Notes: a model not told the origin generated them from the sequence alone. A stretch of 64,000 nt of DNA from Bacteroidales bacterium UBA4293 (GCA_002395835.1 DGVD01000013.1:16387-80386); one strand, 5' to 3'. Shown: positions 32,671 through 41,573, counted from the stretch's first letter. Numbers and translations: made by a program.

Positions 32671-33369
32671 CTAGCGTCTTGTAGAGAGGTCAAATTCACG
32701 GCAAGGTACGGTTATACCATTTTCATCGGAAAGTTCAATAGCAAATGTGGCTGTGCCATCTGCCAATTTCCTGTCAGCACGAATCGTAATAGTATAAGTA
32801 ACAAACTCTCCAGGATTTAATCTTTCAATAACTGCCGGGCTTGATATATAAATATGCTTTCTTCTATTTATCTCATAAACCAAAGGAGTTATATTATAGG
32901 CCGTAACATCACCTTCATTCTGAACTTCAAAAAGGAGTTGACAAGTTTCATCTGAATTGATAACGCGATTCTTATTGGCATCAACAAAGCGAAGATTATG
33001 CACTTTCAAGCCATTTAAAGCCTCAGAACTTTGACGTACGTCTCTAGAACTACGTTTATTGTAGCTTGGACGCCGCTGTTCTGTAGTGGCGTCATAGCCC
33101 CTATAATCACGTTCGTCATCATAATCATAAGTTCTTTCCCTCGGGGGTGCCGTGACTGCATTACCTATAGCAGCACCAGCAACAGTGCCAATTATAGTTC
33201 CAAACACATCACCTCCAAATCCGCTATTCCTACGCCCTATCATACCCCCAATGTGGCCACCTAGGTCAGCGCCTATAATGGTCCCTGCTACTTGAGTTCC
33301 AGTAGCAGAGCCATAACAACTGCTCAAAAGCAGTACCAAAGAAGAGAGAGTCAATACTTTTAGTTTCAT
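32671..33369 (-). CDS. Glycine-zipper lipoprotein with C-terminal CARDB-like domain
   Basis: This 232-residue protein has a lipobox LSSC with cysteine 18. Residues 25-72 form a glycine-zipper segment (GTIIGADLGGHIGGMIG and GTIIGTVAGAAIGNAV), of the kind found in 17-kDa surface antigens and membrane-inserting envelope proteins. A charged Tyr/Arg/Asp linker (75-115) follows. The C-terminal half (about 118-225) looks like a CARDB/Ig-like beta-sandwich (LLFEVQNEGDVTAYNI, LNPGEFVTYTITI). It is a single-gene unit between the end of the ribosomal operon and the rlpA-like gene. An envelope role is inferred; no catalytic motif is seen. Confidence 0.82.
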   Translation of the reverse strand: MKLKVLTLSSLVLLLSSCYGSATGTQVAGTIIGADLGGHIGGMIGRRNSGFGGDVFGTIIGTVAGAAIGNAVTAPPRERTYDYDDERDYRGYDATTEQRRPSYNKRSSRDVRQSSEALNGLKVHNLRFVDANKNRVINSDETCQLLFEVQNEGDVTAYNITPLVYEINRRKHIYISSPAVIERLNPGEFVTYTITIRADRKLADGTATFAIELSDENGITVPCREFDLSTRR

Positions 33370-33399
33370 TTCCTTTTACTTTTAAGTGTTTCAACAATG

Positions 33400-33428
33400 C
33401 AAAACTACATAAAATTTTGATATTGCAA
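33400..33428 (-). promoter_or_regulatory. Promoter of the glycine-zipper lipoprotein gene
   Basis: On the minus strand TAGTTTTG (33407-33400) matches TAnnTTTG, with TTG (33428-33426) 18 bases upstream. It lies between the rplQ terminator and the ATG at 33369. Confidence 0.6.
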
Positions 33429-33430
33429 TA

Positions 33431-33469
33431 AAAAAACAAAAAAAACCGCCCCTTATGGGAGCGGTTTTT
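33431..33469 (-). terminator. Terminator of the ribosomal protein superoperon
   Basis: AAAAACCGC (33441-33449) pairs with GCGGTTTTT (33461-33469), with an inner CCC/GGG stem and a TTAT loop, followed on the minus strand by a T-rich tail. It lies 17 bases past the rplQ stop. Confidence 0.93.
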
Positions 33470-33485
33470 CCAGATATAGCAATTT

Positions 33486-33959
33486 TTATTCAGCTTTTGG
33501 AGTTTCTTCAGCCTTTGTTTCTGCTGCAGCTGCTGGACCCTCTGCATTCTTCTTAGAACGACGGGTACGAGTCTTCTTAACTGTCTGCTTAGCCATATTC
33601 TCATCGAAGTCAACCAACTCAATGAAGCACATTTCGGCATTATCACCTAAACGGTGACCAGTCTTAATTATTCTAGTATAACCACCTGGACGATCAGCCA
33701 CCTTCACTGAAACTTCCTTGAACAATTCAGTTACAGCAAACTTGTCCTGCAAATATGAGAATACCACACGACGGGAATTGGTAGTATCCTGCTTACACTT
33801 GGTAATCAGTGGCTCGACATATTTCTTCAATGCCTTAGCCTTTGCGACAGTCGTAGTGATTCTTTTGTGCATGATCAGAGATATTGCCATATTTGACAAC
33901 ATTGCATTTCTGTGGGATGCAGTACGACCGAGATGGTTAAATTTCTTATTGTGTCTCAT
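33486..33959 (-). CDS. rplQ: 50S ribosomal protein L17
   Basis: This 157-residue protein begins MRHNKKFNHLGRTASHRNAM, the L17 signature, and is the last gene of the alpha operon. The conserved core ends at about residue 117. A C-terminal tail rich in Lys, Ala and Glu extends it beyond the roughly 120 residues of many bacteria, as is usual in Bacteroidetes. It starts 5 bases after rpoA. Confidence 0.97.
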   Translation of the reverse strand: MRHNKKFNHLGRTASHRNAMLSNMAISLIMHKRITTTVAKAKALKKYVEPLITKCKQDTTNSRRVVFSYLQDKFAVTELFKEVSVKVADRPGGYTRIIKTGHRLGDNAEMCFIELVDFDENMAKQTVKKTRTRRSKKNAEGPAAAAETKAEETPKAE

Positions 33960-33964
33960 TTTAA

Positions 33965-34957
33965 TTATTCTTTATCTAATTTATACTTAGAAATATCAGT
34001 TCCAAACGACAGATTCAGACTCTCGAGCAAATCATCAAGCTCAGTGAGCGATTTCTTACCAAAATTACGGAACTTAAGCAGGTCAGTCTTGTTGTACTGT
34101 ACCAAGTCACCCAAAGTTTCTACATCTGCTGACTTCAAGCAATTCAAAGCACGAACAGAAAGGTTCATGTCTGTGAGCTTAGTCTTCAACAACTGACGCA
34201 TATGCAGAACCTCTTCATCAAATTCTTCATTACCATCCAAATCTGAATTCTCTAGAGTAATCTTTTCGTCAGAGAACAACATGAAATGGTAAATAAGAAT
34301 CTTGGCAGCTTCCTTAAGTGCATCTTTTGGTTGGATGGAACCATCGGTAGTAATTTCCAGAATTAATTTCTCGTAGTCAGTTTTCTGCTCTACACGGAAA
34401 TTTTCTACCATATATTTTACATTACGGATTGGAGTGTAAATCGAGTCAATTGGAATAGTATTGACATCTGTACAGAACTGGCGATTTTCCTCGGAAGGAA
34501 CATATCCGCGGCCCTTGTTAACAGTAATGTCCATCCTTATAGATGTACCTTTAGCCAAATGACAGATAACTAAATCGGGATTCAACACTTCAAATCCAGT
34601 CAAGAACTTGTTCATATCACCTGCCTTGAACTCAGTTGAATTCTCTACAGTGATAGTAACCTTCTCATTCTCGATTTCTTCTACTAATCTCCTGAATCTT
34701 ACTTGTTTCAGATTCAAAATAATGTTGGTTACATCTTCCTTTACGCCAGGGATGGATGCGAACTCATGCTCAACACCTTCTATAGAGATGGTATTGATTG
34801 CGTAACCTTCCAAAGAGGAAAGAAGGATTCGGCGGAGGGCATTACCAACGGTAGTACCGAAGCCAGGCTCCAACGGACGAAATTCGAACCGGCCGAATTT
34901 GCTGTCGGAATCCAACATTATTACTTTATCAGGTTTTTGAAATGCTAATATCGCCAT
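33965..34957 (-). CDS. rpoA: RNA polymerase alpha subunit
   Basis: This 330-residue subunit has the N-terminal assembly domain (FEPLEPGFGTTVGNALRRILL near 26-45) and the C-terminal helix-hairpin-helix domain (SVRALNCLKSADVETLGDL near 263-281) that contacts DNA and activators. The position between rpsD and rplQ is the standard alpha operon order. No unusual residue was noticed. Confidence 0.98.
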   Translation of the reverse strand: MAILAFQKPDKVIMLDSDSKFGRFEFRPLEPGFGTTVGNALRRILLSSLEGYAINTISIEGVEHEFASIPGVKEDVTNIILNLKQVRFRRLVEEIENEKVTITVENSTEFKAGDMNKFLTGFEVLNPDLVICHLAKGTSIRMDITVNKGRGYVPSEENRQFCTDVNTIPIDSIYTPIRNVKYMVENFRVEQKTDYEKLILEITTDGSIQPKDALKEAAKILIYHFMLFSDEKITLENSDLDGNEEFDEEVLHMRQLLKTKLTDMNLSVRALNCLKSADVETLGDLVQYNKTDLLKFRNFGKKSLTELDDLLESLNLSFGTDISKYKLDKE

Positions 34958-34965
34958 AAATTTTA

Positions 34966-35574
34966 TTAGTTCTTAGAGTACAACTCGACAATCATCTGTT
35001 CCTTAATATTCTCAGGGATATCCTCGCGAGCTGGAACATGGAGAAGTTTACCTGACTTCAGGTTCTCATCCCACTCCAACCAAGGATATTTAGCATGGTT
35101 GAAACCAGCCAATGCATTAGCAATTACTTCGAGAGACTTTGATTTCTCACGAACGCCAATGACCTGACCAGGCTTAACAGCATATGAAGGGATGTTTACA
35201 ACCTTACCGTCAACAACAATATGACGATGGCCTACCAACTGACGTGCAGCAGCACGGGTTGGAGCAATGCCCAAGCGGTAAACGATATTGTCAAGACGAC
35301 CCTCTAACAACTGCAATAAAACCTCACCAGTAACACCATCTTTTCTAGCGGCTTTATCAAACAAGTTGCGGAACTGTTTCTCTAAAACACCATAAGTATA
35401 TTTAGCCTTCTGCTTTTCAGCAAGCATCTGGCCATACTCAGAGGTTTTACGTCTCTTGTTATTACCATGCTGGCCAGGAGGGAAATTTCTCTTAGCCAAA
35501 ACTTTATCAGCTCCAAAAATAGGCTCACCAAAACGACGAGCAATTCTTGATTTAGGTCCAGTATATCTAGCCAT
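34966..35574 (-). CDS. rpsD: 30S ribosomal protein S4
   Basis: This 202-residue protein has the S4 N-terminal domain and the S4 RNA-binding domain (LLQLLEGRLDNIVYRLGIAPTRAAARQLVGHRHIVVDG near 86-125). It has no zinc-binding cysteines. It starts after a 117-base gap from rpsK that contains a possible structured leader, which may be the site of S4 autoregulation. Confidence 0.98.
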   Translation of the reverse strand: MARYTGPKSRIARRFGEPIFGADKVLAKRNFPPGQHGNNKRRKTSEYGQMLAEKQKAKYTYGVLEKQFRNLFDKAARKDGVTGEVLLQLLEGRLDNIVYRLGIAPTRAAARQLVGHRHIVVDGKVVNIPSYAVKPGQVIGVREKSKSLEVIANALAGFNHAKYPWLEWDENLKSGKLLHVPAREDIPENIKEQMIVELYSKN

Positions 35575-35598
35575 TTTAATTCTAATTTAAGTTGTTAT

Positions 35599-35676
35599 GA
35601 CCCGCTCTCATTTAGTTGCAGCCGCGCATCACAGAAAGGAATGTAATCCAAAAATTAACATCCGTGAGGGCAGGTC
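35599..35676 (-). promoter_or_regulatory. Candidate structured leader upstream of rpsD
   Basis: In the 117-base rpsK-rpsD gap, TGAGGGCAGGTC (35665-35676) and GACCCGCTCTCA (35599-35610) read as complementary arms with 11 of 12 pairs (one G-T pair, one mismatch), enclosing 54 bases. Other gaps in this operon are mostly below 60 bases. S4 is a known autoregulator in other bacteria, so a ribosomal-protein leader is likely. Confidence 0.55.
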
Positions 35677-35691
35677 GTTATTGGTTATCTA

Positions 35692-36081
35692 TTAAACTCT
35701 TCTTCTCTTTGGAGGACGACAACCATTATGTGGTAGTGGAGTTACGTCAACGATTTCAGTTACCTCAATACCGGCACCATGGATAGTACGGATAGCTGAC
35801 TCACGGCCATTACCTGGACCCTTAACGTAAGCTTTTACCTTTCTCAGGCCAAGATCGTATGCAACTTTTGCACAATCCTGGGCAGCCATCTGAGCTGCAT
35901 ATGGAGTGTTCTTCTTAGAACCTCTAAATCCCATCTTACCAGCAGAAGACCATGAAATGATCTGACCTTCACTGTTTGCCAAAGAAACAATAATGTTGTT
36001 GAATGATGAATGAACATGCAACTGTCCCATAGCATCAACTTTTACGTTTCTTTTTTTAGCTGCGACTGTTTTTTTTGCCAT
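35692..36081 (-). CDS. rpsK: 30S ribosomal protein S11
   Basis: This 129-residue protein ends with the family signature VDVTPLPHNGCRPPKRRRV and has the internal SSAGKMGFRGSKKNTPYAAQ motif. It follows rpsM by 18 bases and precedes the long rpsD leader gap. Confidence 0.98.
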   Translation of the reverse strand: MAKKTVAAKKRNVKVDAMGQLHVHSSFNNIIVSLANSEGQIISWSSAGKMGFRGSKKNTPYAAQMAAQDCAKVAYDLGLRKVKAYVKGPGNGRESAIRTIHGAGIEVTEIVDVTPLPHNGCRPPKRRRV

Positions 36082-36099
36082 ATCTTACTATAAACTTAA

Positions 36100-36480
36100 T
36101 TACTTAGTAGCTTTTTTCTTATTTGCAACGGTCTTCTTCTTACCCTTACGAGTACGAGCATTGTTTTTAGTACTTTGACCACGAACAGGAAGACCAAGAC
36201 GATGACGGACACCACGATAACAACCGATGTCCATGAGACGCTTAATGTTTAACTGAATCTCTGAACGAAGGTCACCTTCAACCTTATAACCTTCTGCAAT
36301 TGCCTCACGGATCTTTGCAGCCTGATCATCGGTCCAATCCTTTACTTTGAGATCCTTATCAACACCAGCTTTCTCCAAAATCTTAGCTGAACTTGAACGA
36401 CCTATACCGAAAATATAAGTCAAAGCGATTTCACCTCTCTTGTTCTGAGGTAAATCAACACCAACGATTCTTATTGCCAT
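36100..36480 (-). CDS. rpsM: 30S ribosomal protein S13
   Basis: This 126-residue protein begins MAIRIVGVDLPQNKRGEIAL and carries the S13 signature YRGVRHRLGLPVRGQSTKNN near its C-terminus, followed by a Lys-rich tail. It lies 32 bases after rpmJ. Confidence 0.98.
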   Translation of the reverse strand: MAIRIVGVDLPQNKRGEIALTYIFGIGRSSSAKILEKAGVDKDLKVKDWTDDQAAKIREAIAEGYKVEGDLRSEIQLNIKRLMDIGCYRGVRHRLGLPVRGQSTKNNARTRKGKKKTVANKKKATK

Positions 36481-36512
36481 ATACTAGAAATAATTTTTTC
36501 TTCTATTACTTA

Positions 36513-36629
36513 TTAGCCCTGACGCATCTTGTACTTAGGGTTCTTCTTGTTAATCACAAACAGTCTTCCTTTTCGACGTACAATTACGCTATCAGGAGTA
36601 CGCTTCTTTAATGATGCTCTTGTCTTCAT
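36513..36629 (-). CDS. rpmJ: 50S ribosomal protein L36, zinc-free type
   Basis: A 38-residue frame from the ATG at 36629 to TAA at 36513 begins MKTRASLKKRTPDSVIVRRK and ends NKKNPKYKMRQG. It matches L36 in length and sequence and lies between infA and rpsM as expected. It has no cysteines, so it is the C-minus form that does not bind zinc. Confidence 0.95.
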   Translation of the reverse strand: MKTRASLKKRTPDSVIVRRKGRLFVINKKNPKYKMRQG

Positions 36630-36640
36630 ATGTATCTTTT

Positions 36641-36859
36641 TTATTTATATCTGAATGATATTCTACCTTTGGTCAAATCGTAAGGACTCATTTCTACACG
36701 AACTTTATCACCTGGTAGAATTTTAATATAATGCATTCTCATTTTGCCAGAGATATGAGCTGTAATCTCATGCCCATTCTCAAGTTCAATTTTGAACATA
36801 GCATTTGACAATGCTTCAACTACTGTTCCATCAATTTCAATTGCAGATTGTTTTGCCAT
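36641..36859 (-). CDS. infA: Translation initiation factor IF-1
   Basis: The 72-residue S1-like OB-fold protein begins MAKQSAIEIDGTVVEALSNA. I start it at 36859; an ATG at 36877 would add six residues that overlap map. The gap to the map stop is one base, so translation is probably coupled. It binds the A site of the 30S subunit during initiation. Confidence 0.97.
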   Translation of the reverse strand: MAKQSAIEIDGTVVEALSNAMFKIELENGHEITAHISGKMRMHYIKILPGDKVRVEMSPYDLTKGRISFRYK

Positions 36860-36860
36860 A

Positions 36861-37658
36861 CTAAATTGCTTTATCACCTAAAATTTTTTCTATTTCATCA
36901 AATGAAGATAATACTTCAGCTCTTCCTTGTCTTACTGCTAAAGAATGCTCATAATGTGCAGCAGGTTTCCCATCCCTAGTCCTTATAGTCCAACGATCTG
37001 GATCCATAAAAACTTGTCTTGATCCCATTGTAATCATCGGTTCAATGGCTATACAAAGACCATTCTTAAGCATTGTTCCAGTTCCACGTTTTCCATAATT
37101 AGGAACCTGAGGGTCCTCATGCATATCCCTTCCTACCCCGTGTCCTACAAACTCACGAACGACTCCATAGGAATGGGATGTACAATGATTCTCCACTGCA
37201 TAACCAATGTCTCCCAAGCGATGGCCTGCAACAGCCTGCTCTATCCCCAAGTACAAAGCTTCTTTCGTCACTTTGCAAAGTTGTTTGACTTCCTCTGAGA
37301 CCTCACCAACAAGAAAAGTATAGCAAGAGTCACCGCAAAAACCATTCAACTTTGTACCACAATCGACAGAGACAATGTCACCATCCTTTAAAGGAACAAT
37401 GTTTGGAATTCCATGTACCACAACATCATTTACTGAAGTACAGATTGATGCAGGAAATGGTCCTCCAAATGGATTTGGGAATCCCTTGAAAGTTGGAATA
37501 GCACCATGATCACGAATGAATTCTTCTGCTACTTTATCCAACTCCAAGGTTGTAACACCCGGCTTTATTATTTTTGCCAACTCAGCAAGCGTTCTTCCTA
37601 TAAGAAGATTCGCTTGTCTGAGTAGCTCTATTTCATCTTCAGTTTTCAGAAATATCAT
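36861..37658 (-). CDS. map: Methionine aminopeptidase type I
   Basis: This 265-residue enzyme removes the initiator methionine. Metal ligands are visible as Asp in VDCGTKLNGFCGD, His in GHGVGRDMHEDP, Glu in IAIEPMI and Glu in YEHSLAV. It lies between secY and infA; adk, often found here in other bacteria, is absent, as is typical of Bacteroidetes. Confidence 0.97.
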   Translation of the reverse strand: MIFLKTEDEIELLRQANLLIGRTLAELAKIIKPGVTTLELDKVAEEFIRDHGAIPTFKGFPNPFGGPFPASICTSVNDVVVHGIPNIVPLKDGDIVSVDCGTKLNGFCGDSCYTFLVGEVSEEVKQLCKVTKEALYLGIEQAVAGHRLGDIGYAVENHCTSHSYGVVREFVGHGVGRDMHEDPQVPNYGKRGTGTMLKNGLCIAIEPMITMGSRQVFMDPDRWTIRTRDGKPAAHYEHSLAVRQGRAEVLSSFDEIEKILGDKAI

Positions 37659-37669
37659 TTCGATAAATC

Positions 37670-39001
37670 TTAATATGAACCAGAACGGCCTTTAATTCGT
37701 CCTGAATTCAACAGACCATCGTAGTGACGCATCATCAAATGACTTTCTATCTGTTGCAAAGTATCAAGAACAACACCAACAAGAATCAGCAATGAGGTTC
37801 CACCAAAGAACTGTGCAAATTCTTGCTGTACTCCAAATACACCAGCGAATGCTGGCAAGATAGCAACCAAAGCCAAGAACAAAGATCCAGGAAGAGTAAT
37901 TCTATCCATAATCTTATCCAAGAAATCTGCAGTTGGCTTACCCGGCTTAATACCTGGTATAAAACCATTATTACGCTTCATATCCTCAGCCATCTGGGTT
38001 GAGTTCAAAGTAATTGCAGTATAGAAATACGTAAAAATGATAATCAATGCTGCAAAAACTGCGTTATAAGCAAAACTTGTATGATCCAAGAAAGGCTGTA
38101 ACCAAGATGCATTACCTGCCACCTGCATAATGGTGATAGGAATAAACATGATAGCCTGGGCAAAAATGATAGGCATTACATTGGCTGCATTAACCTTCAA
38201 TGGAATATACTGACGAGCACCAGTTCCCGCGGTCTTGTTACCTACAATACGCTTTGCATACTGAACAGGCACCTTACGGACACCTTGTACCAACATGATA
38301 GCGAAACAGATAACCAAGAACAAGAAAACAATCTCAAACAAGAATGCCACTAAACCACCTGCGCCAGGAGATGACAAGCGAGATACCAATTCCTGAATAA
38401 AGGCATTAGGGAAACGAGCTATGATACCAATCATAATAATCAAAGATATACCGTTACCAATGCCCTTATCTGTAATACGTTCACCTAACCAAAGGATAAA
38501 CATACTACCTGCAGCAAGGATGATAGTAGATGCCAGCATGAACCAAGTCCAGTCAATTGATACATTCAAAGCAGGGCCAGCCTGCATCTTCAAATTGATT
38601 AAATAAGCTGGTGCCTGGAACAATAAGATAAACACAGTTAAATAACGAGTATACTGGTTAATCTTTCTACGTCCACTTTCACCTTCACGTTGCATTTTCT
38701 GGAAATGAGGTACAGCAATGGTGAAAAGCTGAAGAACGATGGAAGCTGTAATGTATGGCATGATTCCCAATGCAAAAACTGATGCATTAGAGAAAGCACC
38801 TCCAGAGAAGGCATTCAACAAGGCCATCAAACCCTCACTTGTCTGCTGACGCAAAGCCTCAAGTTGGTTCGCATCGATACCTGGAAGTACGACGAAAGAA
38901 CCGAATCGATATATTGCGATAAACAGAATGGTGATGAGGATTCTTTGTCTCAAATCCTCAATCTTCCAAATATTCTTTACTGTTTCTACAAGCTTTCTCA
39001 T
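37670..39001 (-). CDS. secY: Protein translocase subunit SecY
   Basis: This 443-residue inner-membrane protein has ten hydrophobic segments and the family motif VVLPGIDANQL near the first periplasmic loop. It forms the Sec channel with SecE, encoded at 62761-62952 in the same superoperon. It lies 4 bases after rplO. Confidence 0.98.
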   Translation of the reverse strand: MRKLVETVKNIWKIEDLRQRILITILFIAIYRFGSFVVLPGIDANQLEALRQQTSEGLMALLNAFSGGAFSNASVFALGIMPYITASIVLQLFTIAVPHFQKMQREGESGRRKINQYTRYLTVFILLFQAPAYLINLKMQAGPALNVSIDWTWFMLASTIILAAGSMFILWLGERITDKGIGNGISLIIMIGIIARFPNAFIQELVSRLSSPGAGGLVAFLFEIVFLFLVICFAIMLVQGVRKVPVQYAKRIVGNKTAGTGARQYIPLKVNAANVMPIIFAQAIMFIPITIMQVAGNASWLQPFLDHTSFAYNAVFAALIIIFTYFYTAITLNSTQMAEDMKRNNGFIPGIKPGKPTADFLDKIMDRITLPGSLFLALVAILPAFAGVFGVQQEFAQFFGGTSLLILVGVVLDTLQQIESHLMMRHYDGLLNSGRIKGRSGSY

Positions 39002-39005
39002 TGAT

Positions 39006-39452
39006 TTAGAGTTTTACTGCGTTACCACCAACAGCTGCAATTGCAGCCTCTGCTGTCTTTGAGAATGCATTAGCCTCAACATCAACCTTAGAAGTCAACT
39101 GGCCATTTCCAAGAATCTTAACCAACTGGCCATTAGAAACGAAACCAGCTGCTATCAATTCTTCCAGACCAACCTTAGTATATCCCTTAGACTCAACTAA
39201 AGCCTGAATAGTACTTAGGTTAATAGCCTTGTACTCTACACGGTTAATATTTTTGAAACCGAACTTAGGCAAACGACGCTGTAATGGCATCTGACCGCCT
39301 TCAAATCCAATCTTAGTCTTATAACCAGAACGTTGCTTAGCACCCTTGTGACCACGGGTAGAAGTACCACCTAAACCAGAACCGGTACCACGACCAACTC
39401 TTTTTCTTGAATGAGTTGAACCACAAGCTGGTTTTAAACTATGTAATTTCAT
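39006..39452 (-). CDS. rplO: 50S ribosomal protein L15
   Basis: This 148-residue protein begins MKLHSLKPACGSTHSRKRVG and has the Gly/Arg-rich N-terminal region of L15 (GRGTGSGLGGTSTRGHKGAK). It lies 27 bases after rpmD and 4 bases before secY. Confidence 0.98.
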   Translation of the reverse strand: MKLHSLKPACGSTHSRKRVGRGTGSGLGGTSTRGHKGAKQRSGYKTKIGFEGGQMPLQRRLPKFGFKNINRVEYKAINLSTIQALVESKGYTKVGLEELIAAGFVSNGQLVKILGNGQLTSKVDVEANAFSKTAEAAIAAVGGNAVKL

Positions 39453-39479
39453 ATCTATTCTATTTTTTCAGTTAATAGA

Positions 39480-39656
39480 TTAGTCAATAACCTTAACAAG
39501 GTGATTAACCTTTGCGACCATACCACGAGCAGAAGCTGTATCTTCAAGTTCTACAACCTGGTTCAGCTTTTTCAAACCCATAGCATCTAAAGTTCTCTTC
39601 TGATCAATTGGAGCACCAATACGGCTCTTAACCTGCTTTACTTTAATTGTTGCCAT
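39480..39656 (-). CDS. rpmD: 50S ribosomal protein L30
   Basis: A 58-residue frame from the ATG at 39656 to TAA at 39480 begins MATIKVKQVKSRIGAPIDQK and contains LDAMGLKKLNQVVEL, the L30 signature. It fits exactly between rpsE (4 bases) and rplO. Confidence 0.96.
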   Translation of the reverse strand: MATIKVKQVKSRIGAPIDQKRTLDAMGLKKLNQVVELEDTASARGMVAKVNHLVKVID

Positions 39657-39660
39657 AAAT

Positions 39661-40173
39661 TTATCCCTTAAAAACTTTAGAAATATTTACGCCTCTGTTC
39701 TGTGCAACAGTACGAGCATCGCGCATTTCTGCCAATGCATTAATGGTTGCCTTTACCAAGTTGTGAGGATTAGAAGAACCCTTAGACTTAGCCAGAACAT
39801 CCTTGATACCAACACTCTCAAAAACTGCACGCATTGCACCACCAGCTACTACACCGGTACCAGCAGATGCAGGCATAATCAGAACTCTGGAACCATCGAA
39901 ACGGCCTTCCTGCTCATGAGGTACAGTACCATTAATTATAGGAATCTTTACCAAGTTCTTCTTTGCAGATTCAACACCTTTAGCAATGGCTGCAGTTACT
40001 TCACCTGCCTTACCAAGACCGTAACCGATGACACCATTTCCATCACCTACTACAACAATTGCAGCGAAAGTGAAAGTTCGACCACCTTTAGTAACCTTAG
40101 TAACACGATTGATAGCAACCAATCTATCTTTTAATTCGATATCGTTACTTACTTTAACTTTATTAATTGCCAT
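39661..40173 (-). CDS. rpsE: 30S ribosomal protein S5
   Basis: The 170-residue protein has the S5 double-stranded RNA-binding domain (LKDRLVAINRVTKVTKGGRTF) and the C-terminal fold with GTGVVAGGAMRAVFESVG. I use the ATG at 40173 (MAINKV). The ATG at 40179 overlaps the rplR stop as TAATG and would add two residues (MIM); either start is possible and implies coupling to rplR. Confidence 0.97.
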   Translation of the reverse strand: MAINKVKVSNDIELKDRLVAINRVTKVTKGGRTFTFAAIVVVGDGNGVIGYGLGKAGEVTAAIAKGVESAKKNLVKIPIINGTVPHEQEGRFDGSRVLIMPASAGTGVVAGGAMRAVFESVGIKDVLAKSKGSSNPHNLVKATINALAEMRDARTVAQNRGVNISKVFKG

Positions 40174-40178
40174 AATCA

Positions 40179-40523
40179 TTAGAATTTAAGACCACCGTTA
40201 CGAGCTGCATCAGCAACCTCTTTAACTCTACCATGATACAAATAGCCGTTACGATCGAAAACGACTCTTGTAATACCAGCTTCCTGAGCCTTCTGTGCAA
40301 TCAAAGCACCTACTTTCTTAGCCTGATCAGCTTTATTCTCAACTTCCATACCAAGAGAAGAAGCTGCAGCCAAAGTCTTGCCAGCTAAGTCATCTATAAC
40401 CTGTACGTAGATCTGCTTGTTACTACGGAACACGGTCATACGAGGGCATTCAGGAGTTCCAGAAACTTTATTACGAACTCTATATTTAATCTTAATTCGT
40501 CTTTCTATTTTCTTAGTTGTCAT
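40179..40523 (-). CDS. rplR: 50S ribosomal protein L18
   Basis: This 114-residue protein binds 5S rRNA. The motif RMTVFRSNKQIYVQVIDD and the end YHGRVKEVADAARNGGLKF are typical of L18. It lies 18 bases after rplF. Confidence 0.98.
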   Translation of the reverse strand: MTTKKIERRIKIKYRVRNKVSGTPECPRMTVFRSNKQIYVQVIDDLAGKTLAAASSLGMEVENKADQAKKVGALIAQKAQEAGITRVVFDRNGYLYHGRVKEVADAARNGGLKF

Positions 40524-40541
40524 AATCGAAAAGTTTTAAAA

Positions 40542-41108
40542 TTACTTAGCACTAGCTGACTTGCCAGACTTTCTGCGAATCTCTTCGCCAACAAACTTAA
40601 TACCCTTACCTTTATAAGGTTCTGGCTTACGGAAAGAACGAATTTTTGCACAAACCTGACCAAGCAACTGCTTATCAGCAGACTCGAGGATGATTAGTGG
40701 GTTCTTGTTTCTTTCTGATTTAGTCTCTACTTTTATCTCTTTAGGCAACTGAATGAAAATATTATGTGAATAACCCAAAGAAAGTTCAATAATATTTCCC
40801 TGGTTAGATGCACGATAACCTACACCTACCAATTCCAATTCTTTCTTATAACCTTCAGATACGCCAACAACCATATTATGCACCAAAGCACGGTACAAAC
40901 CATGGAATGCTTGCTGCTGTTTCTGTTCAACTTCTGTATTTTCAACCAAGCTGAAAGAAATGGAACCATCTTCAATCTTCATGTCGATAGAAGGATCGAC
41001 AGTCTGGGTCAATTCACCCTTTGGTCCCTTTACGGTAACCACATTATCCTTACAGGTAACTGTAACACCAGAAGGAATAGAAATTGGCAATTTACCTATT
41101 CTTGACAT
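40542..41108 (-). CDS. rplF: 50S ribosomal protein L6
   Basis: The 188-residue protein begins MSRIGKLPISIPSGVTV and ends with the L6 signature near PEPYKGKGIKFVGEEIRRK. The ATG at 41108 is chosen over 41138 because it matches the family start and has a strong Shine-Dalgarno sequence, AGGAGGG, 7 bases upstream, which is unusual in this genome. Confidence 0.98.
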   Translation of the reverse strand: MSRIGKLPISIPSGVTVTCKDNVVTVKGPKGELTQTVDPSIDMKIEDGSISFSLVENTEVEQKQQQAFHGLYRALVHNMVVGVSEGYKKELELVGVGYRASNQGNIIELSLGYSHNIFIQLPKEIKVETKSERNKNPLIILESADKQLLGQVCAKIRSFRKPEPYKGKGIKFVGEEIRRKSGKSASAK

Positions 41109-41122
41109 GTTAAACCCTCCTA

Positions 41123-41518
41123 TTAATATACATAGCAAAGTACTTCACCACCTATTTTAAGGTCAGAAGCCTCTTTGTCTGTCATTACACCTTTTGAAGT
41201 GGATATAATTGCAATACCCAGTCCGTTAATAACTCTCGGCATATCCTTATAACCAGTGTATTTACGCAAACCTGGTGTAGACACACGAATCAATTTCTTG
41301 ATTGCATTAGTCTTGTTAGCCGTATCATACTTCAAGGCTACCTTAATGGTTCCCTGAGGACCATCTTCAACGAACTTATAGTTCAAAATGTAACCTTTGT
41401 CAAAAAGGATCTTAGTGATCTCTTTTTTCAAATTTGAGGCTGGAATTTCAACAACTCTGTGCTTTGCCTGAATTGCATTTCTCAGTCTCGTCAGATAATC
41501 TGCTATTGGATCAGTCAT
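41123..41518 (-). CDS. rpsH: 30S ribosomal protein S8
   Basis: This 131-residue protein begins MTDPIADYLTRLRNAIQAKH and has the S8 signature ISTSKGVMTDKEASDLKIGGEVLCYV in its last 30 residues. S8 represses the spc operon in E. coli; whether it does so here is not visible. A 55-base gap separates it from rpsN. Confidence 0.98.
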   Translation of the reverse strand: MTDPIADYLTRLRNAIQAKHRVVEIPASNLKKEITKILFDKGYILNYKFVEDGPQGTIKVALKYDTANKTNAIKKLIRVSTPGLRKYTGYKDMPRVINGLGIAIISTSKGVMTDKEASDLKIGGEVLCYVY

Positions 41519-41573
41519 AAAATAAATTTTAAATTAATCAGGACTTCCCTGACAATATTTAATAATAAAAGAA

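Noticed and set aside
33266..33646. 126-codon minus-strand frame overlapping rplQ and the lipoprotein promoter
   Set aside because: It runs through the rplQ terminator and overlaps the end of rplQ in another frame; a shadow frame.
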